Part shown: positions 12,571-23,888 of the stretch, one piece after another
How positions within the stretch are numbered: position 1 is the stretch's first letter
How the letters are laid out: every line of letters begins with the position of its first letter
NCBI RefSeq assembly: GCF_964340395.1
Contig: NC_135555.1
Coordinates: forward strand, 24,295,225 to 24,359,224
Direction of reading: 5' to 3'
DNA from: Glandiceps talaboti
Lineage: Eukaryota > Hemichordata > Enteropneusta > Spengelidae
Length of the DNA: 64,000 bases
Position numbers and translations under genes: made by a program
Notes under the pieces: generated by a model
Seen by the model: the letters and a program-made list of their open reading frames with translations, nothing else
What the model was told of the DNA's origin: nothing
The model's database searches: none

Positions 12571-13511
12571 GACAACATACGTGAACATGATAGTATGAGA
12601 CGAACAACATACATGGACATGATAGTATGAGACTAACAACATACGTGAACATGATAGTATGAGAATAACAACATACATGAACATGATAGTATGGGACTAA
12701 CAACATATATGAACATGATAGTTTGGGACTAACAACATACATGACATGATAGTATGAGACTAACAACATACATGACATGATAGTTTGAGACTAACAACAT
12801 ACATGAACATGATAGTATGGGACTAACAACATACATGAACATGATAGCATGAGACTAACAACATACATGAACATGATAGCTTGAGACTACCAACATACAT
12901 GAACATGATAGTGTGAGACTAACAACATATATGAACATGATAGCATGAGTCTAACAACATACATGAACATGATAGCATGAGACTAGCAACATACATGAAC
13001 ATGATAGCATGAGACTAACAACATACATGAACACGATAGCATGAGACTAGCAACATACATGAACATGATAGTGTGAGACTAACAACATATATGAACATGA
13101 TAGCATGAGTCTAACAACATACATGAACATGATAGCATGAGACTAGCAACATACATGAACATGATAGCATGAGACTAACAACATACATGAACACGATAGC
13201 ATGAGACTAGCAACATACATGGACGTCATAGTATGAACACGATAGCATGAGACTAGCAACATACATGAACATGATAGCATGAGACTAACAACATACATGA
13301 ACATGATAGCATGAGACTAACAACATACATGGACATGATAGTATGAGACTAACAACATACATGGACGTGATAGTATGAGACTAACAACATACATGAACAT
13401 GATAGTATGAAACTAACAACATACATGGACATGATAGTATGAGACTAACAACATACATGAACATGATAGCATGATACTAACAACATACATGAACATGATA
13501 GTATGGGACTG
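12571..13511 (+). repeat. 32-bp minisatellite array, about 29 copies
   Basis: The unit is GATAGTATGAGACTAACAAC plus ATACATGAACAT. Variant units (GTGTGAG, GAGTCTAAC, GACTAGCAAC, AACACGATAG) recur in the same order 160 bp apart from 12901 and 13061, a 5-unit higher-order repeat. Confidence 0.96.
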
Positions 13512-13629
13512 AGGACACACAAAAAACATTGTCAAACAGACTGTAGATCAAGAATGCTTTAACAACCATTGAATATGAAACTAACACTAAAACATTCACA
13601 TTTACACAGCTATTTGAATATGAAGTGAC

Positions 13630-14470
13630 TTTTTATGACATTTAGTTTGACAAAAAAAGTGAATATGACCAAGCTACGTCTTTATGATGATATGACTTAA
13701 CAATGCCTACACGTCAAAAAAGAAAAGGGAAAAGCGACTCACATAATTAAGCAATCCATCATACCAACGCACGACAATGGACAATCTTTGATGAATTCAC
13801 CACATACAACAATACGAGACAATTGGTATTTATTTTGAATATAAAACAGGTTGATGTGCACTCAGTAATATGATGCCTAGCGATGTTTTTTTTTAGGGCT
13901 AGGGATGAGTTGGTAAATCATTTATTGTTCATTGAGCATTTAATAATAATAGTACAGTATTAGTTTGTAAGGGTACTACATATCCTGTCTTTTCATCTTC
14001 TGTGTCTATCTGCCCATTTGTCCTTGAAGGAAAATGTCACTCTGTAATTGATATATTGCTTCTTATGGATGAGGATGTTATCTAGCTATACCAGTACATT
14101 CCCCTTAAATATGAAAATAAACGCATTGTCCATCAAGCTGAACCCAGTCTCTATATGAGTATGGTTTAGGGAAACTGGTATATACTGGTCAGTACATTGT
14201 GTAAAGTGTGCGGTCGTGTTTTTTATGCTTGCTTACCGAGTAAAATTGGTATAACTTGATATTGTAGCTAAACACTCGTTCTTTGTCTGTGCCTGTCTGT
14301 AATAGTGATAAATAATGTTGGTTCTTCATATAACACTTTCCCACTCTGTTCCCAATTCAAAGCACTTTACTATTATTACCCTGGCACGGATCTATAGTCT
14401 CAGAACAGTCCTATATACTTCCTCAACTCCGATCCCTGGGGAGTATACAGTCCATTGCAGCCTCTATGAT
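13630..14470 (+). repeat. Direct segmental duplication, copy 1 (partner at 47.69-48.9 kb)
   Basis: Shared blocks include CACGTCTTTATGATGATATG (here with one mismatch), CGCCCATTTGTCCTTGAA-like sequence, AAAATGTCACTCTGTAATTG and CTCTAGCTATACCAGTACAT-like sequence, in the same order as near 47.7-48.5 kb. The block ends in a reverse-oriented SINE in both copies. No gene is recognised. Confidence 0.75.
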
Positions 14471-15440
14471 CGCAAGTATACATACAGCTGGGTTGACTGG
14501 GTCACTATCATGGTTCAAAGTTTGCCAGTATACATACAGCTGGGTTGACTGGGTCACTATCATGGTTCAAAGTTTGCCAGTATACATATAGCTAGGTTGA
14601 CTGGGTCACTATCATGGTTCAAAGTTTGCCAGTATACATACAGCTGGGTTGACTCGGTCACTATCATGGTTCAAAGTTTGCCAGTATACATACAGCTGGG
14701 TTGACTGGGTCACTATCATGGTTCAAAGTTTGCCAGTATACATATAGCTGGGTTGACTGTCACTATCATGGTTCAAAGTTTGCCAGTATACATATAGCTG
14801 GGTTGACTCGGTCACTATCATGGTTCAAAGTTTGCCAGTATACATATAGCTGGGTTGACTGGGTCACTATCATGGTTCAGAGTTTGCCAGTATACATACA
14901 GCTTGGTTGACTGGGTCACTATCATGGTTCAGAGTTTGCCAGTATACATACAGCTTGGTTGACTGGGTCACTATCATGGTTCAAAGTTTGCCAGTATACA
15001 TACAGCTGGGTTGACGGTCACTATCATGGTTCAAAGTTTGCCAGTATACATACAGCTGGGTTGACTGGGTCACTATCATGGTTCAAAGTTTGCCAGTATA
15101 CATACAGCTGGGTTGACTGGGTCACTATCATGGTTCAAAGTTTGCCAGTATACATACAGCTGGGTTGACGGTCACTATCATGGTTCAAAGTTTGCCAGTA
15201 TACATACAGCTGGGTTGACTGGGTCACTATCATGGTTCAAAGTTTGCCAGTATACATACAGCTGGGTTGACTGGGTCACTATCATGGTTCAAAGTTTGCC
15301 AGTATACATATAGCTGGGTTGACTGGGTCACTATCATGGTTCAAAGTTTGCCAGTATACATACAGCTGGGTTGACTGGGTCACTATCATGGTTCAAAGTT
15401 TGCCTAACGACTTTCACCAGTGAGAAACAAACTACAGCTT
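14309..15440 (-). mobile_element. SINE copy interrupted by an internal 52-bp expansion
   Basis: Before the array, the sequence is the reverse complement of a SINE tail (AATAATGTTGGTTCTTC, then AAAGCACTTTACTATTATTA and GGGGAGTATACAGTCCATTG). After the array it continues with the next SINE segment (AACGACTTTCACCAGTGAGA, then AAACAAACTACAG). Copies at 32221-32590 and about 48703-49057 give the unexpanded order. The tRNA-like head is missing here. Confidence 0.75.
14477..15404. repeat. 52-bp minisatellite array derived from the SINE, about 18 copies
   Basis: The unit is TATACATACAGCTGGGTTGA plus CTGGGTCACTATCATGGTTC plus AAAGTTTGCCAG. Its single-copy counterpart in intact SINEs reads TATACAGCTGGGTTGACT followed by TCGTGGTTCAAATCTTGCC on the same strand. 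A few units have lost 2-4 bases after GGTTGAC. Confidence 0.95.
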
Positions 15441-15890
15441 TCTCTTTCCACTTGTTTTCATGAGAACTCACGTTGTACAAATCTAACTTCCTTTATGACT
15501 ATGTACAAAGAATTCGCATTCCTCTTTGTACCGTAATATCAAGACATGTCAGTCAAAGGTTCCACGTAGTGAATCAATGATTAGTTGTGCTATAAGTAGA
15601 GGAGCAAAGGGGAATAGTTTGGTGAGATATTGGTGATAATGTGATGGATTGGAGATGTTGACCTTAGTCAATTGTGCAGTCATGTAAATTTGGGAATTCT
15701 GGCCTTAGCTAATTCTAAGCTAATTTGATCGCTGCTGACAACCACGTAGTGAATCAATAAATTAGTTGTGCTGTAAGTAGAGGAGTTGGTATTACAGGAG
15801 TTAAGGAGAACAATGTGATATTATATTGGGGATAATGTGGTGGGATGAAGATGTTGACCTCGGTTCCAACATCATCTGGTAGGCAAGTGA
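15405..15890 (+). repeat. Array right flank, duplicated at 30.78-31.1 kb
   Basis: Sequence after the 52-bp array (TTTCTCTTTCCACTTGTTTT, ACCGTAATATCAAGACATGT, GGTTCCACGTAGTGAATCAA) recurs in the same orientation after the second 52-bp array. The array therefore moved or duplicated together with its flank. No gene is seen. Confidence 0.8.
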
Positions 15891-15893
15891 GTA

Positions 15894-16650
15894 AATATTC
15901 AAAACATGTATGCAAATACCCTAGCAACCATGACCACGTCCATAGCAACAGCCAAACAGTGGTGTATTTCAACAGGGATTAATAGACAATTGAATAAACA
16001 TTCAAAAAATGTATGCAATTTTGCCTTGCAACAAGACCACGCCCATAGCAACAGCCAAATAATCACATATATTGCAAAGATAACAACAGGAATAGAAAGA
16101 CAAATGAATAAACATTCAAAATATTTATGCAAATGTGCCTGGCAACATGACCATGACCATAGCAACAGTCAAATGATCACATATATTGCGAAGATAACAA
16201 CGGGGATTAATAGATAGTTGAATAAACATTCAAAAATATGTATGTAAATTTGCCTAGCAACAAGACCCGACCATAGCAACAGCCAAATAATCACGTATAT
16301 TGCAAAGATAACAGGAATTGACAGATAAATGAATAAACATTCAAAAAATGTATGCAAATGTGCCTGGCAACAAGATCACGTCCGTAGCAACAGCCAATGA
16401 TCACATATATTGCGAAGATAACAAGAAGATTAATAGAAAAATGAATAAATATTTTAAAATGTATGCAAATATGCCTAGCAAGAAGACCACGCACATACCA
16501 ACAGCGAAATGATCACGTCTATTGCAAAGATAATATCAGGAATTCATACACAAGTGAACAAAAACATACGAAAATGTACGCAACTTTATCTAACAACATG
16601 ACCACGCCCATAGCAACAGCCAAATGATAGCGTATATCGCAAAGATAGCG
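15894..16650 (+). repeat. Degenerate tandem repeat, unit about 113 bp, 6-7 copies
   Basis: The landmark GAATAAACATTC or a close variant recurs near 15992, 16105, 16220, 16331 and 16442. It alternates with CATAGCAACAGCCAAAT-type and ATATTGCAAAGATAACA-type blocks. Copies are clearly diverged. The open frames here are by-products. Confidence 0.85.
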
Positions 16651-17049
16651 AAATGGTTAGATAGGCAACTGGATAGTCATTCAACAAATGAACACATATT
16701 GTTAGCATTGACTAGCATATGGATAAACATTTTTAAAAACTGTACAGTCACAACGCCATTGGCGGTATTTGAAGAAATAAATTATATGATGCAAGTACAT
16801 CATTATGTGTAACAGTTATTGAATGAATGAATCTTTATTCAACCAGATATAAATAAATAGAACAAAATTGAATATAAACTCAAGTATTACAAACCTACAA
16901 TTCAAAACAAACAAAATAGAACAAAAGAATACTGAATTATATCTGGTTTGGACTGTGGAAGTAGTCCCAACGGACTAATCGAATCCACAGCCCATAATTA
17001 TTACTGCAATAAAATTTACAAAAAAGTCACACAGTGTCGAGAAAAAGAA

Positions 17050-18863
17050 AATATATATACGGAAAAAAAAGAAAAAGAAAATCACAAAGCTGATAAGTAA
17101 GATTTTAAAGCTTTTTGAAATTTAAATCTTGAATGTATTTGTTTTAGATGATATGACAGTGAATTCCAGTGTCTGACTGCAGCAAATACTATGTTGTGTT
17201 GCGTAAATTTACTGAGTCTGGCATTCGGTATTCGGAGATTGCCACTATCAGTTGATCGTGTAGAATAAGTATGGGTAGGGACTTCAAAATAGGTAGTAAT
17301 ATTTGTAGGGAAATTATTATTTAATGAGTCAAAGATAAATAGACAGGAGGAATATTTACTGAGTTTCAGAAGTGGTAATATATTTATTTGGCGAAATAAA
17401 GGATCAGAGTGTGCAGTGTAATCAGAAAATGGAATAAGTCGAACTGCTTTTTTTCTGTAGGCGGAGAATGGGATTTAATAATGTAGTGTAAGTGTTACCC
17501 CAGATTTCTAAACAGTATGTTAGATGTGGTAAGATGAAGGTGTTATAGATCATGATAAGAATTGACTTATATTTTTAAAATAACATTTTTCACGTGTGAA
17601 TTCCAAGTAAGTGATGAGTCGATGGATATGCCAAGATAACTTGCCGAAGTGACTTCCTCGATCATATGATGTGATAAAAAAAATTGCCTTGTAAATGAAT
17701 TTCCTTTTGCGGTGTTTTAATAATCATGAAGTTAGTTTTGTTGACATTAATAGTAAGTTTGTTAGCATCACACCAAGTATTGATTTTATTAAATTCAGTA
17801 TTGACATTATCGAGGTTGATGGTAGTGGAGTAAACGATTTGAATACATTAGTGTCAAATCAGCAAATAATCGAAAATTAAAGTAGTTAGTTGAGTTAGCA
17901 ATATCGTTAATATAGATAAGAAATAGAGTGGAGCCTAAAATTGAACCTTGTGGCACTCCACATTTAATTTGTTGTGGCTCAGAAGATTTACCATCAATAA
18001 CAACAACTTGTTTATGAGATTGAAAATAACTGTGAAACCATTGTAATGGTTGGCCTCTTATCCCATAAAATTCAAGCTTCTGTAGAAGGATAGTATGATC
18101 TATTGTGTCAAATGCCTTTTTTAGATCAACAAAATACCAATAGTTGTCTGGCCCTTTTCTATTTGATCCATAATTAAGTCAGAAATTATGTCCGCCAGAG
18201 CAAGTTTGGTGCTGTAATGTTTTCTGAACCTGTATTGTGTATGTAAAAGTATGTCATGTTTATCTAAAAAGGACAGAAACTGAATAATAACAATAGTTTC
18301 AAAAACCTTACTAAAACTGGTAAAACTGAAATAGGGCGATAGTTTCCTACATCAAGAGGACAGTCCTTTTTGTACAAAGAAGTAACTTTGGCAAGTTTTA
18401 AAACGTCTGGAAAACATACACTAAGAAATGAACGGTTGATGATATGTGCTAGGGGATGAGAAATATAGTCGGCAGCGTCTTTAACAAGAAGAGGGTGAAT
18501 CAAATCAAGGCCATGAGCCTTATAGGGGTCTAGTGCGAGTAAAACGTTGACAACGTCTTCTGCAACAATCGGTCTAAAGAAGAAAGACTCGTTGTGGTTT
18601 CTATGCAAATAAGGACGAAAATCAACACTAGAAGCGATTTTTGAGGTGAGATTTGGACCAATGTTTGTGAAATAATTGCAAAAGACGTCTGCCATATTTG
18701 CACTATCTGTAATTGTCTCACCATTCTCAAGCTTTAATTGATTAGGAGAGAAACCTTTCGTGTTGCTGTTGATAATTTCATTGATAACTTGCCATGTTTT
18801 TCCAGAGTTGCCCTGTGCCTTAGTAAATTTATTACAAAAATACAGTTTCTTCGCTTGTTTCAA
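17050..18863 (-). pseudogene. LINE reverse transcriptase remnant
   Basis: An intact frame at 18863-18264 reads up to VGNYRPISVLP (RT motif). The remainder is split by frameshifts but readable: DLKKAFDTIDH-like sequence, CGVPQGSILGSTLFLIYIND, then FNFRLFADLTLMYSN. The catalytic box, normally (Y/F)ADD, reads FADL, so the second Asp is lost. The C-terminal part reads WGNTYTTLLNPIL and further on RHWNSLSYHLKQ. Confidence 0.8.
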
Positions 18864-18921
18864 AAGTTTTGTTAAAATGTTTCTATACTTCCTATAATGG
18901 CTTGTGATATTTCTTCCTTAT

Positions 18922-19500
18922 TTAAATAAGCAGTCCTTTTGTCAACAACGATTTATGAATTGTCTCTTTGCGACATTTACTAATTTTTACTGGAGCATGT
19001 TTTGATGCCACACTGTAATATTTATCATAAAACATTTCATATGCAAGTTCTGGATCTAGACAATCATAGATTGGTTGCCAACTGACACTGCCCAATTCAA
19101 TGAGAAAATTGTCACGGTTGTATATTCTTGCAAAAATAGCTAAATGATCAGCGATATCTGTTTCAAGGTTGCTACAATCTAAAAAATAATTTGTAATGTT
19201 AGCAATTATGGGGTCGATTGTGGTACTGGTATGATCAGTTACTGTCGTCGGAATATTGATAAGTTGTTCAAAGCTATGAGAATTCAAAAGACTTAAATAA
19301 GATGTTGTTATGCTTGAACAGGGCTCAACATTTATGAGAGAGAGGAGCTCATCGAAATGTTTGTTAACTGACCTAATATTGAGATGAAAAACTGATAATG
19401 AAGTGAAATCGACCTCCCTAAAATGACCTTGATTGAAATCATCGACAGTAAATGACGCACAGTTCGATTTGACAATGTCTTCTTGTAAAACAGAATTCAT
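18922..19500 (-). pseudogene. LINE APE-type endonuclease remnant
   Basis: An open frame of 192 codons begins near the ORF2 start and reads FHLNIRSVNKHFDELLSLI, then jumps to QLINIPTTVTDHTSTTIDPI and ADHLAIF. The central catalytic portion is deleted. The order matches APE endonucleases of CR1/Jockey LINEs, in which the final block is SDHxPI. Confidence 0.7.
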
Positions 19501-19525
19501 GACAGTACAACGTGTCCTTGCAAAA

Positions 19526-20150
19526 TCAGTTCATACGTCCGATCGCTGTTGCCGATGAGACTGTAATGGTTTCTGATTCCCCATCTTTTCTTGTAAATAT
19601 TTTACCATTACTTGTCCAGATGAATTTCCATTTCAGTTGTTTCCTTCGCTCGTTTACCTGGTGGAATAGGCGTTTCATTGTTGGCGTCAAGTTTCCATTT
19701 ATATCGATGTAAGCGTTACTGTCTCCAAGGTGAAGTTGATTTGGGGTTGTTCCACGAAGCTTTTTTCTCGCATAGTAAATGTTATTTCGAACAGACCTCC
19801 GAACAAATTTAACGATTATCGATGCAGGCCGTCCCTGTTGAGCATTTCGGTTCGCCAGGCGATGACTTATATCTATATCGTTATGCGTGATACTTACACC
19901 AACAGCAGCAACTACCCGTATAACAATATCGTCAGTGTCTTCTTCATTTCTTTGTGGAATACCAGCTATTTCAAGATTGTTACGCCGGCTGTATTGCTGT
20001 AGATCGTGTAGTTCGTTTTGTGTATTACACAAATCCCGCTGCGTAGCAGTGAGTTTATCTTGAAGTCTGCTGTTGTCGGCTTTCAGTTGAATGGTGTCTG
20101 ATTTAATTTCATTTATTTGTTCACGAAAATCTTCAAAATACTCACTTACG
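19526..20150 (-). pseudogene. LINE ORF1 C-terminal part
   Basis: The frame runs SEYFEDFREQINEIK, then a coiled-coil-like stretch (LKADNSRLQDKLTATQRDL), then QQYSRRNNLEIAGIP, and ends near AIGRMN. This resembles ORF1 proteins with a coiled coil followed by an RNA-binding fold. It was separated from its N-terminus by the insertion at 20153-20802. Confidence 0.7.
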
Positions 20151-20152
20151 TA

Positions 20153-20802
20153 GTGTTACAAAGTATATAACTGTATTATAAACACAGTAATTGTATCTAG
20201 GTTACCCGACCGTGTGAGGTCTAATTGATTAATGAGATAGTAATACGAGCTAGGCCATGTTATTACTTGTAATTAAGTGAATGTTGCTAGTGTCACTACA
20301 AGTGATAAATCACAACTTTTAATGAATTCAGCCTTAGTAGAAAAGAGTATTTTCAAAATAGATTATCTCTGAATTAAATTAACTGTAGTTCATAAACACT
20401 TCCTATATAAGGAAAAGAATTGAAGTTTACTGTAAACATGTTATTTACTAACCATATTTGTATTACGGAATGAAGATTTAGATTTGAATAAAATGTGAAT
20501 GTTGGGTGTATGCTAATAAGCTACTCTACACGGAGAGATCTTGCGGGGCGGAAGAGAGCAACACGTCTGGATTTACGGTGTCTGATCTGCGTCGTAGTAG
20601 GAATACTACGGGGAACTATTGTTTCTATCTAGTTTGAACTGCCGTAAGTGAAGGAAAACGAATCCAAAGCTCTCGTATTGTCGGTTTAAGCATACACCTA
20701 CTTCACCAAAAGTAATACTCTGTGTGCTTGTGAGTTTATCCCCTGAATACGTGTCCTGAGATTCTAGTACCTCACAGATTGACTGTGTGCGTCTGAAGTT
20801 AC
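20153..20802 (+). mobile_element. Candidate solo LTR inserted in LINE ORF1
   Basis: A block of about 650 bp interrupts the ORF1 frame. It starts TGTTACAAAG and ends GAAGTTACA, so it has TG...CA ends. Inside it, on the plus strand, are a TATATAAGG box (about 20404) and AATAAA (about 20487), the spacing expected inside an LTR. No convincing target-site duplication could be read, so the boundaries are provisional. Confidence 0.45.
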
Positions 20803-20815
20803 AACTTGAATTTGG

Positions 20816-21115
20816 TCAATAACTATCAACACCAAAGACAAGTCTGTAGCAGTAGTCTACTGAGTCTTGAACTTCTGACAAACGACTTTCGATAGTGGAT
20901 ATCTTTTCAATCTGTTTAGGTGAGCTAGAGTTCCCAATATTTCTGACAGCTGGGTTTGGATATCCGTGCCTTGTGTCGACTCGGTAGTGGTAAGTGCCGG
21001 GGGTAAGTGACGTTTCCTTCGAGTCTGCCATCTTGGTTCGCTTTGATTCTGGGCTAAGTTCACTGCTAGAATTCATGTTTTGACTTTTCTGGCTTCTTTT
21101 CCTTCTTCTGGTCAT
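20816..21115 (-). pseudogene. LINE ORF1 N-terminal part
   Basis: A frame of 99 codons has a basic start (MTRRRKRSQKSQ), a low-complexity Ser/Glu/Lys region and a short heptad-like segment (IEKISTIESRLSEVQDSVD). It stops close to the insertion. Beyond a one-base slip it would continue toward the coiled coil at 20150. Confidence 0.6.
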
Positions 21116-21680
21116 TAGGGCGGTTCAGGAATGATCCGAAAACATGCATAAGACGAATAGGCATCAGTAGAGCCGGTAAAATATCTGCTCTGCTGTGAAA
21201 AAAGTTTCTGTTTCTAGAGCCCATGTCACAAGATGGTTACACTTGCGTGACGTCATGCTATGTATCTATGTATTGACATGGGTTTACAATTATATTATCT
21301 CCATTTAGCCTAAACAGGATAATTGTTCATCACCGAAATGGGTGCTAAAACTTTCGTTTGACCATATCATTTTATGTAAGGAGGTCTATGTAATGAACGA
21401 GCCGACTACCAATGTTTAGCTTTTTACAATTATTAAATAAAGTTTGGTGATAATTTACAATATAGAGTAATTTTAATATGGAACCAAGGCTATTCGGACA
21501 TCAAATATGATTTTCTCACTGTTACTCCACACGTTATCATGTATGTACATTCAAACCAATCGGTGATCTGACACCAACATGTAGGTCATATTAAATATGC
21601 AATCAGCCGACTTTTCTGTAATACGGTAATGATGAAACCTTCAAGTAGCGGTCGTCTATTTCAATATGGAAAAAGCCTAA

Positions 21681-21959
21681 ATGACGACTTTCGATCGTCA
21701 ACAAATAGTTACAGAATTGAAAGTCTGTGAATGTTACAAAACAACTGGTCAGGAGTGTGTTGGTAGTTTTTCAAGGGTAGCAGAGGAAATGTCTGTCCAT
21801 GTCACTACAGGAAAGAGTATGTGGACAAAATTTTGTGAAATTGGTGAATTCATAGATCGATGGTCTATGTTAAAGCATATTAACGATATAATTCGACTTT
21901 TAGTGCAAAATTCAAAATTAATGTATGAGCTTACACTCGAATTTTGTGTTACATCATGA
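21681..21959 (+). pseudogene. Possible transposase helix-turn-helix fragment
   Basis: An open frame of 92 codons contains SFSRVAEEMSVHVTTGKSMW followed by TKFCEIGEF. This has the pattern of the N-terminal homeodomain-like HTH of DDE transposases (variable start, Val-Ala repeat recognition, W-x-F). No catalytic domain follows. The resemblance is by eye only; a chance frame is possible. Confidence 0.3.
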
Positions 21960-22274
21960 CTAACTTTCACATACATAAACAAACTGATAAGAGAGTTGCG
22001 TGAACCTAGGGGACCCGGTGTTGATTTTTGTATCAGTGTTTGTCAGTTTGGTAGTGATAAGAAGTAGACTTTTTTGTGGCACCCTCAAAGACAGTTTTCA
22101 TTGTACACCACTGATAAAACGACGTTCTGATCACAGGCGTTTCTATATAACTCCTACAAACATTAAAAAACTAGCTAGTGACCCTTCTCTTATAATCATA
22201 CACAATCTATACTTAGTATCTAAAACGTGCTTTCAATGTTGTGCATACTCTGGTCACTTGTAACAGTTCCCTGA

Positions 22275-22316
22275 TATCATTGTCATCATCATCATCATCA
22301 TCACCATCATCATCAC

Positions 22317-22354
<38 letters not shown>

Positions 22355-22455
22355 CATTCACCTTCAGTATCGCCATTATCAGTGTCACTCTAATCTGACT
22401 CACTTTTACTACTTGCGTCATTACATGTATCATTGTCCGTGTTCCCATGACAATC

Positions 22456-22513
<58 letters not shown>
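22275..22513. repeat. (TCA)n microsatellites, two tracts
   Basis: TCA trinucleotide runs at about 22278-22353 and 22457-22513, separated by about 100 bp. They open a poly-Asp/poly-Met frame on the minus strand that is not a gene. Confidence 0.95.
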
Positions 22514-22519
22514 ATTTAA

Positions 22520-23590
22520 CAGCATTCACGGACAGTGTGAGTGAAAAGGTGAGATGGTACACTCAACAAAATGCATCGTTTTATTAAACAATTTCTTGCA
22601 ATATATGTATTTTTATTTTTGTATTTTGGCATGTTAAGTACTCGTTTAGTGCTCATCTCACGTTTACATATCAAAACACACAAAACAAATTGACAATAAT
22701 TGAATCTTCAATTTGGTCACAAAACTACGAATTGTAAAATGTGACCCTCCCCCCCAAATATTGTAATGAAAAATATGACCCTCCCCTAAGATCAGGTTTG
22801 TAAAATGTAACCCCCCCCCCGATTCCTCCGCCCCCCCCCCCTTGTAAATACTGAAGGCTACCTAAATCAATATTTAATGCATAACTCAAAAACCAAGCGT
22901 AATACATAGGCACTCCATTCAAGTGTCTACTACCATAATATTAGACCTTGACCTTCAGGGTCAATTATCAAAATCAAGCCAATTGTAGTACATATTGCCA
23001 GTGTCTTTTAAATCATGTTTACAAGTGATATTGAAAAAAAGAACTATATACGTGAATTATTTTGGTGCTCATATAGCTTTTTGCTCAGCCATATGTTTTG
23101 TATATAATATACACATGTGAACAATAGCCCACCAGAACGTCAGTGATGTCCCAGTAGGGCAATCAAATAGTTCACTGCAGATCAAATGAAAATAAAAGGA
23201 CCAACCGTTATGACCTAGTCAGGCCTAGTCACTATTTGTAGTGGACAATCATGATTTACCACGTAACTAAAAAAAACCCATTAATACACAGAGACAATAT
23301 TCAAGTGTCTACCCCCATATTGCCAGGTTTAGACTTTCTTTTGAGACATCGACCTTTGGCCTTGACTCTCATCTTCAAGTTCAATAATTCATTTAAATTC
23401 AGCAGTATCAGACACTTTGTAGTAAGATTATTGCCACATTTCATTTAAATCATGTCTCCATTCAGTCACATAGAAGTACAATATTTTAGGGATTGTGTCT
23501 TCTACTAGACTAGTCTTATATACTAATAGTTGATAATATATTACCACTGTGTATTTGATAACTCTCCGTGTTATCATTAGATTTATAGTC
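22520..23590. other. Intergenic, P450 3' flank; no gene seen
   Basis: Contains a C-rich repeat (GTGACCCTCCCCCC-like blocks at about 22740-22840) resembling the G-run repeats near 38.8 and 39.9 kb. No canonical AATAAA for the P450 was found close to its stop. Confidence 0.45.
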
Positions 23591-23769
23591 TCACCGCATG
23601 GTGGCGCTAAGCCTGTAAGTGTCAGGACAGCGCGTAATGGTTGACACTCCCATCATATTTGGTGATGGATCGTCTACAGGGAGTTCCAGATTGAATTTCC
23701 GCAGTACGTTCACAAACACCAAGAATATAATCATTTTGGCTAACTGCTTGCCAAGACATGACCTTGGAC
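23591..23769 (-). CDS. P450 exon 4 (haem-binding loop, stop)
   Basis: The acceptor CCACCCCCAG at 23770-23779 is followed by phase 1 and PRSCLGKQLAKMIIF, ending TMR-stop. The join supplies the Gly of FSAGPRSCLG. The exon is in no long open frame of its own and was found from the motif. Its polypyrimidine tract merges with a CT/TCTG microsatellite. Confidence 0.9.
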
Positions 23770-23801
23770 CTGGGGGTGGAGAGAAAGAAAGAAAGAGAGC
23801 G

Positions 23802-23854
<53 letters not shown>

Positions 23855-23855
23855 C

Positions 23856-23888
<33 letters not shown>

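Larger units (their letters stand above)
16818..21250 (-). mobile_element. CR1-like non-LTR retrotransposon, nearly full length, inactivated
   Basis: On the minus strand the order is ORF1 (21115 to 19526, with an insertion), endonuclease remnant (19500-18922), reverse transcriptase (about 18863-17050), 3'UTR, then an AATAAA signal and a GATTCATTCATTC tail at 16818-16850. This is the architecture of CR1/L2-type LINEs with an APE endonuclease. Frameshifts, an endonuclease deletion and a damaged active site show that it is dead. Confidence 0.8.

Noticed and set aside
22254-22562. Poly-Asp/poly-Met protein
   Set aside because: Direct translation of TCA microsatellites.
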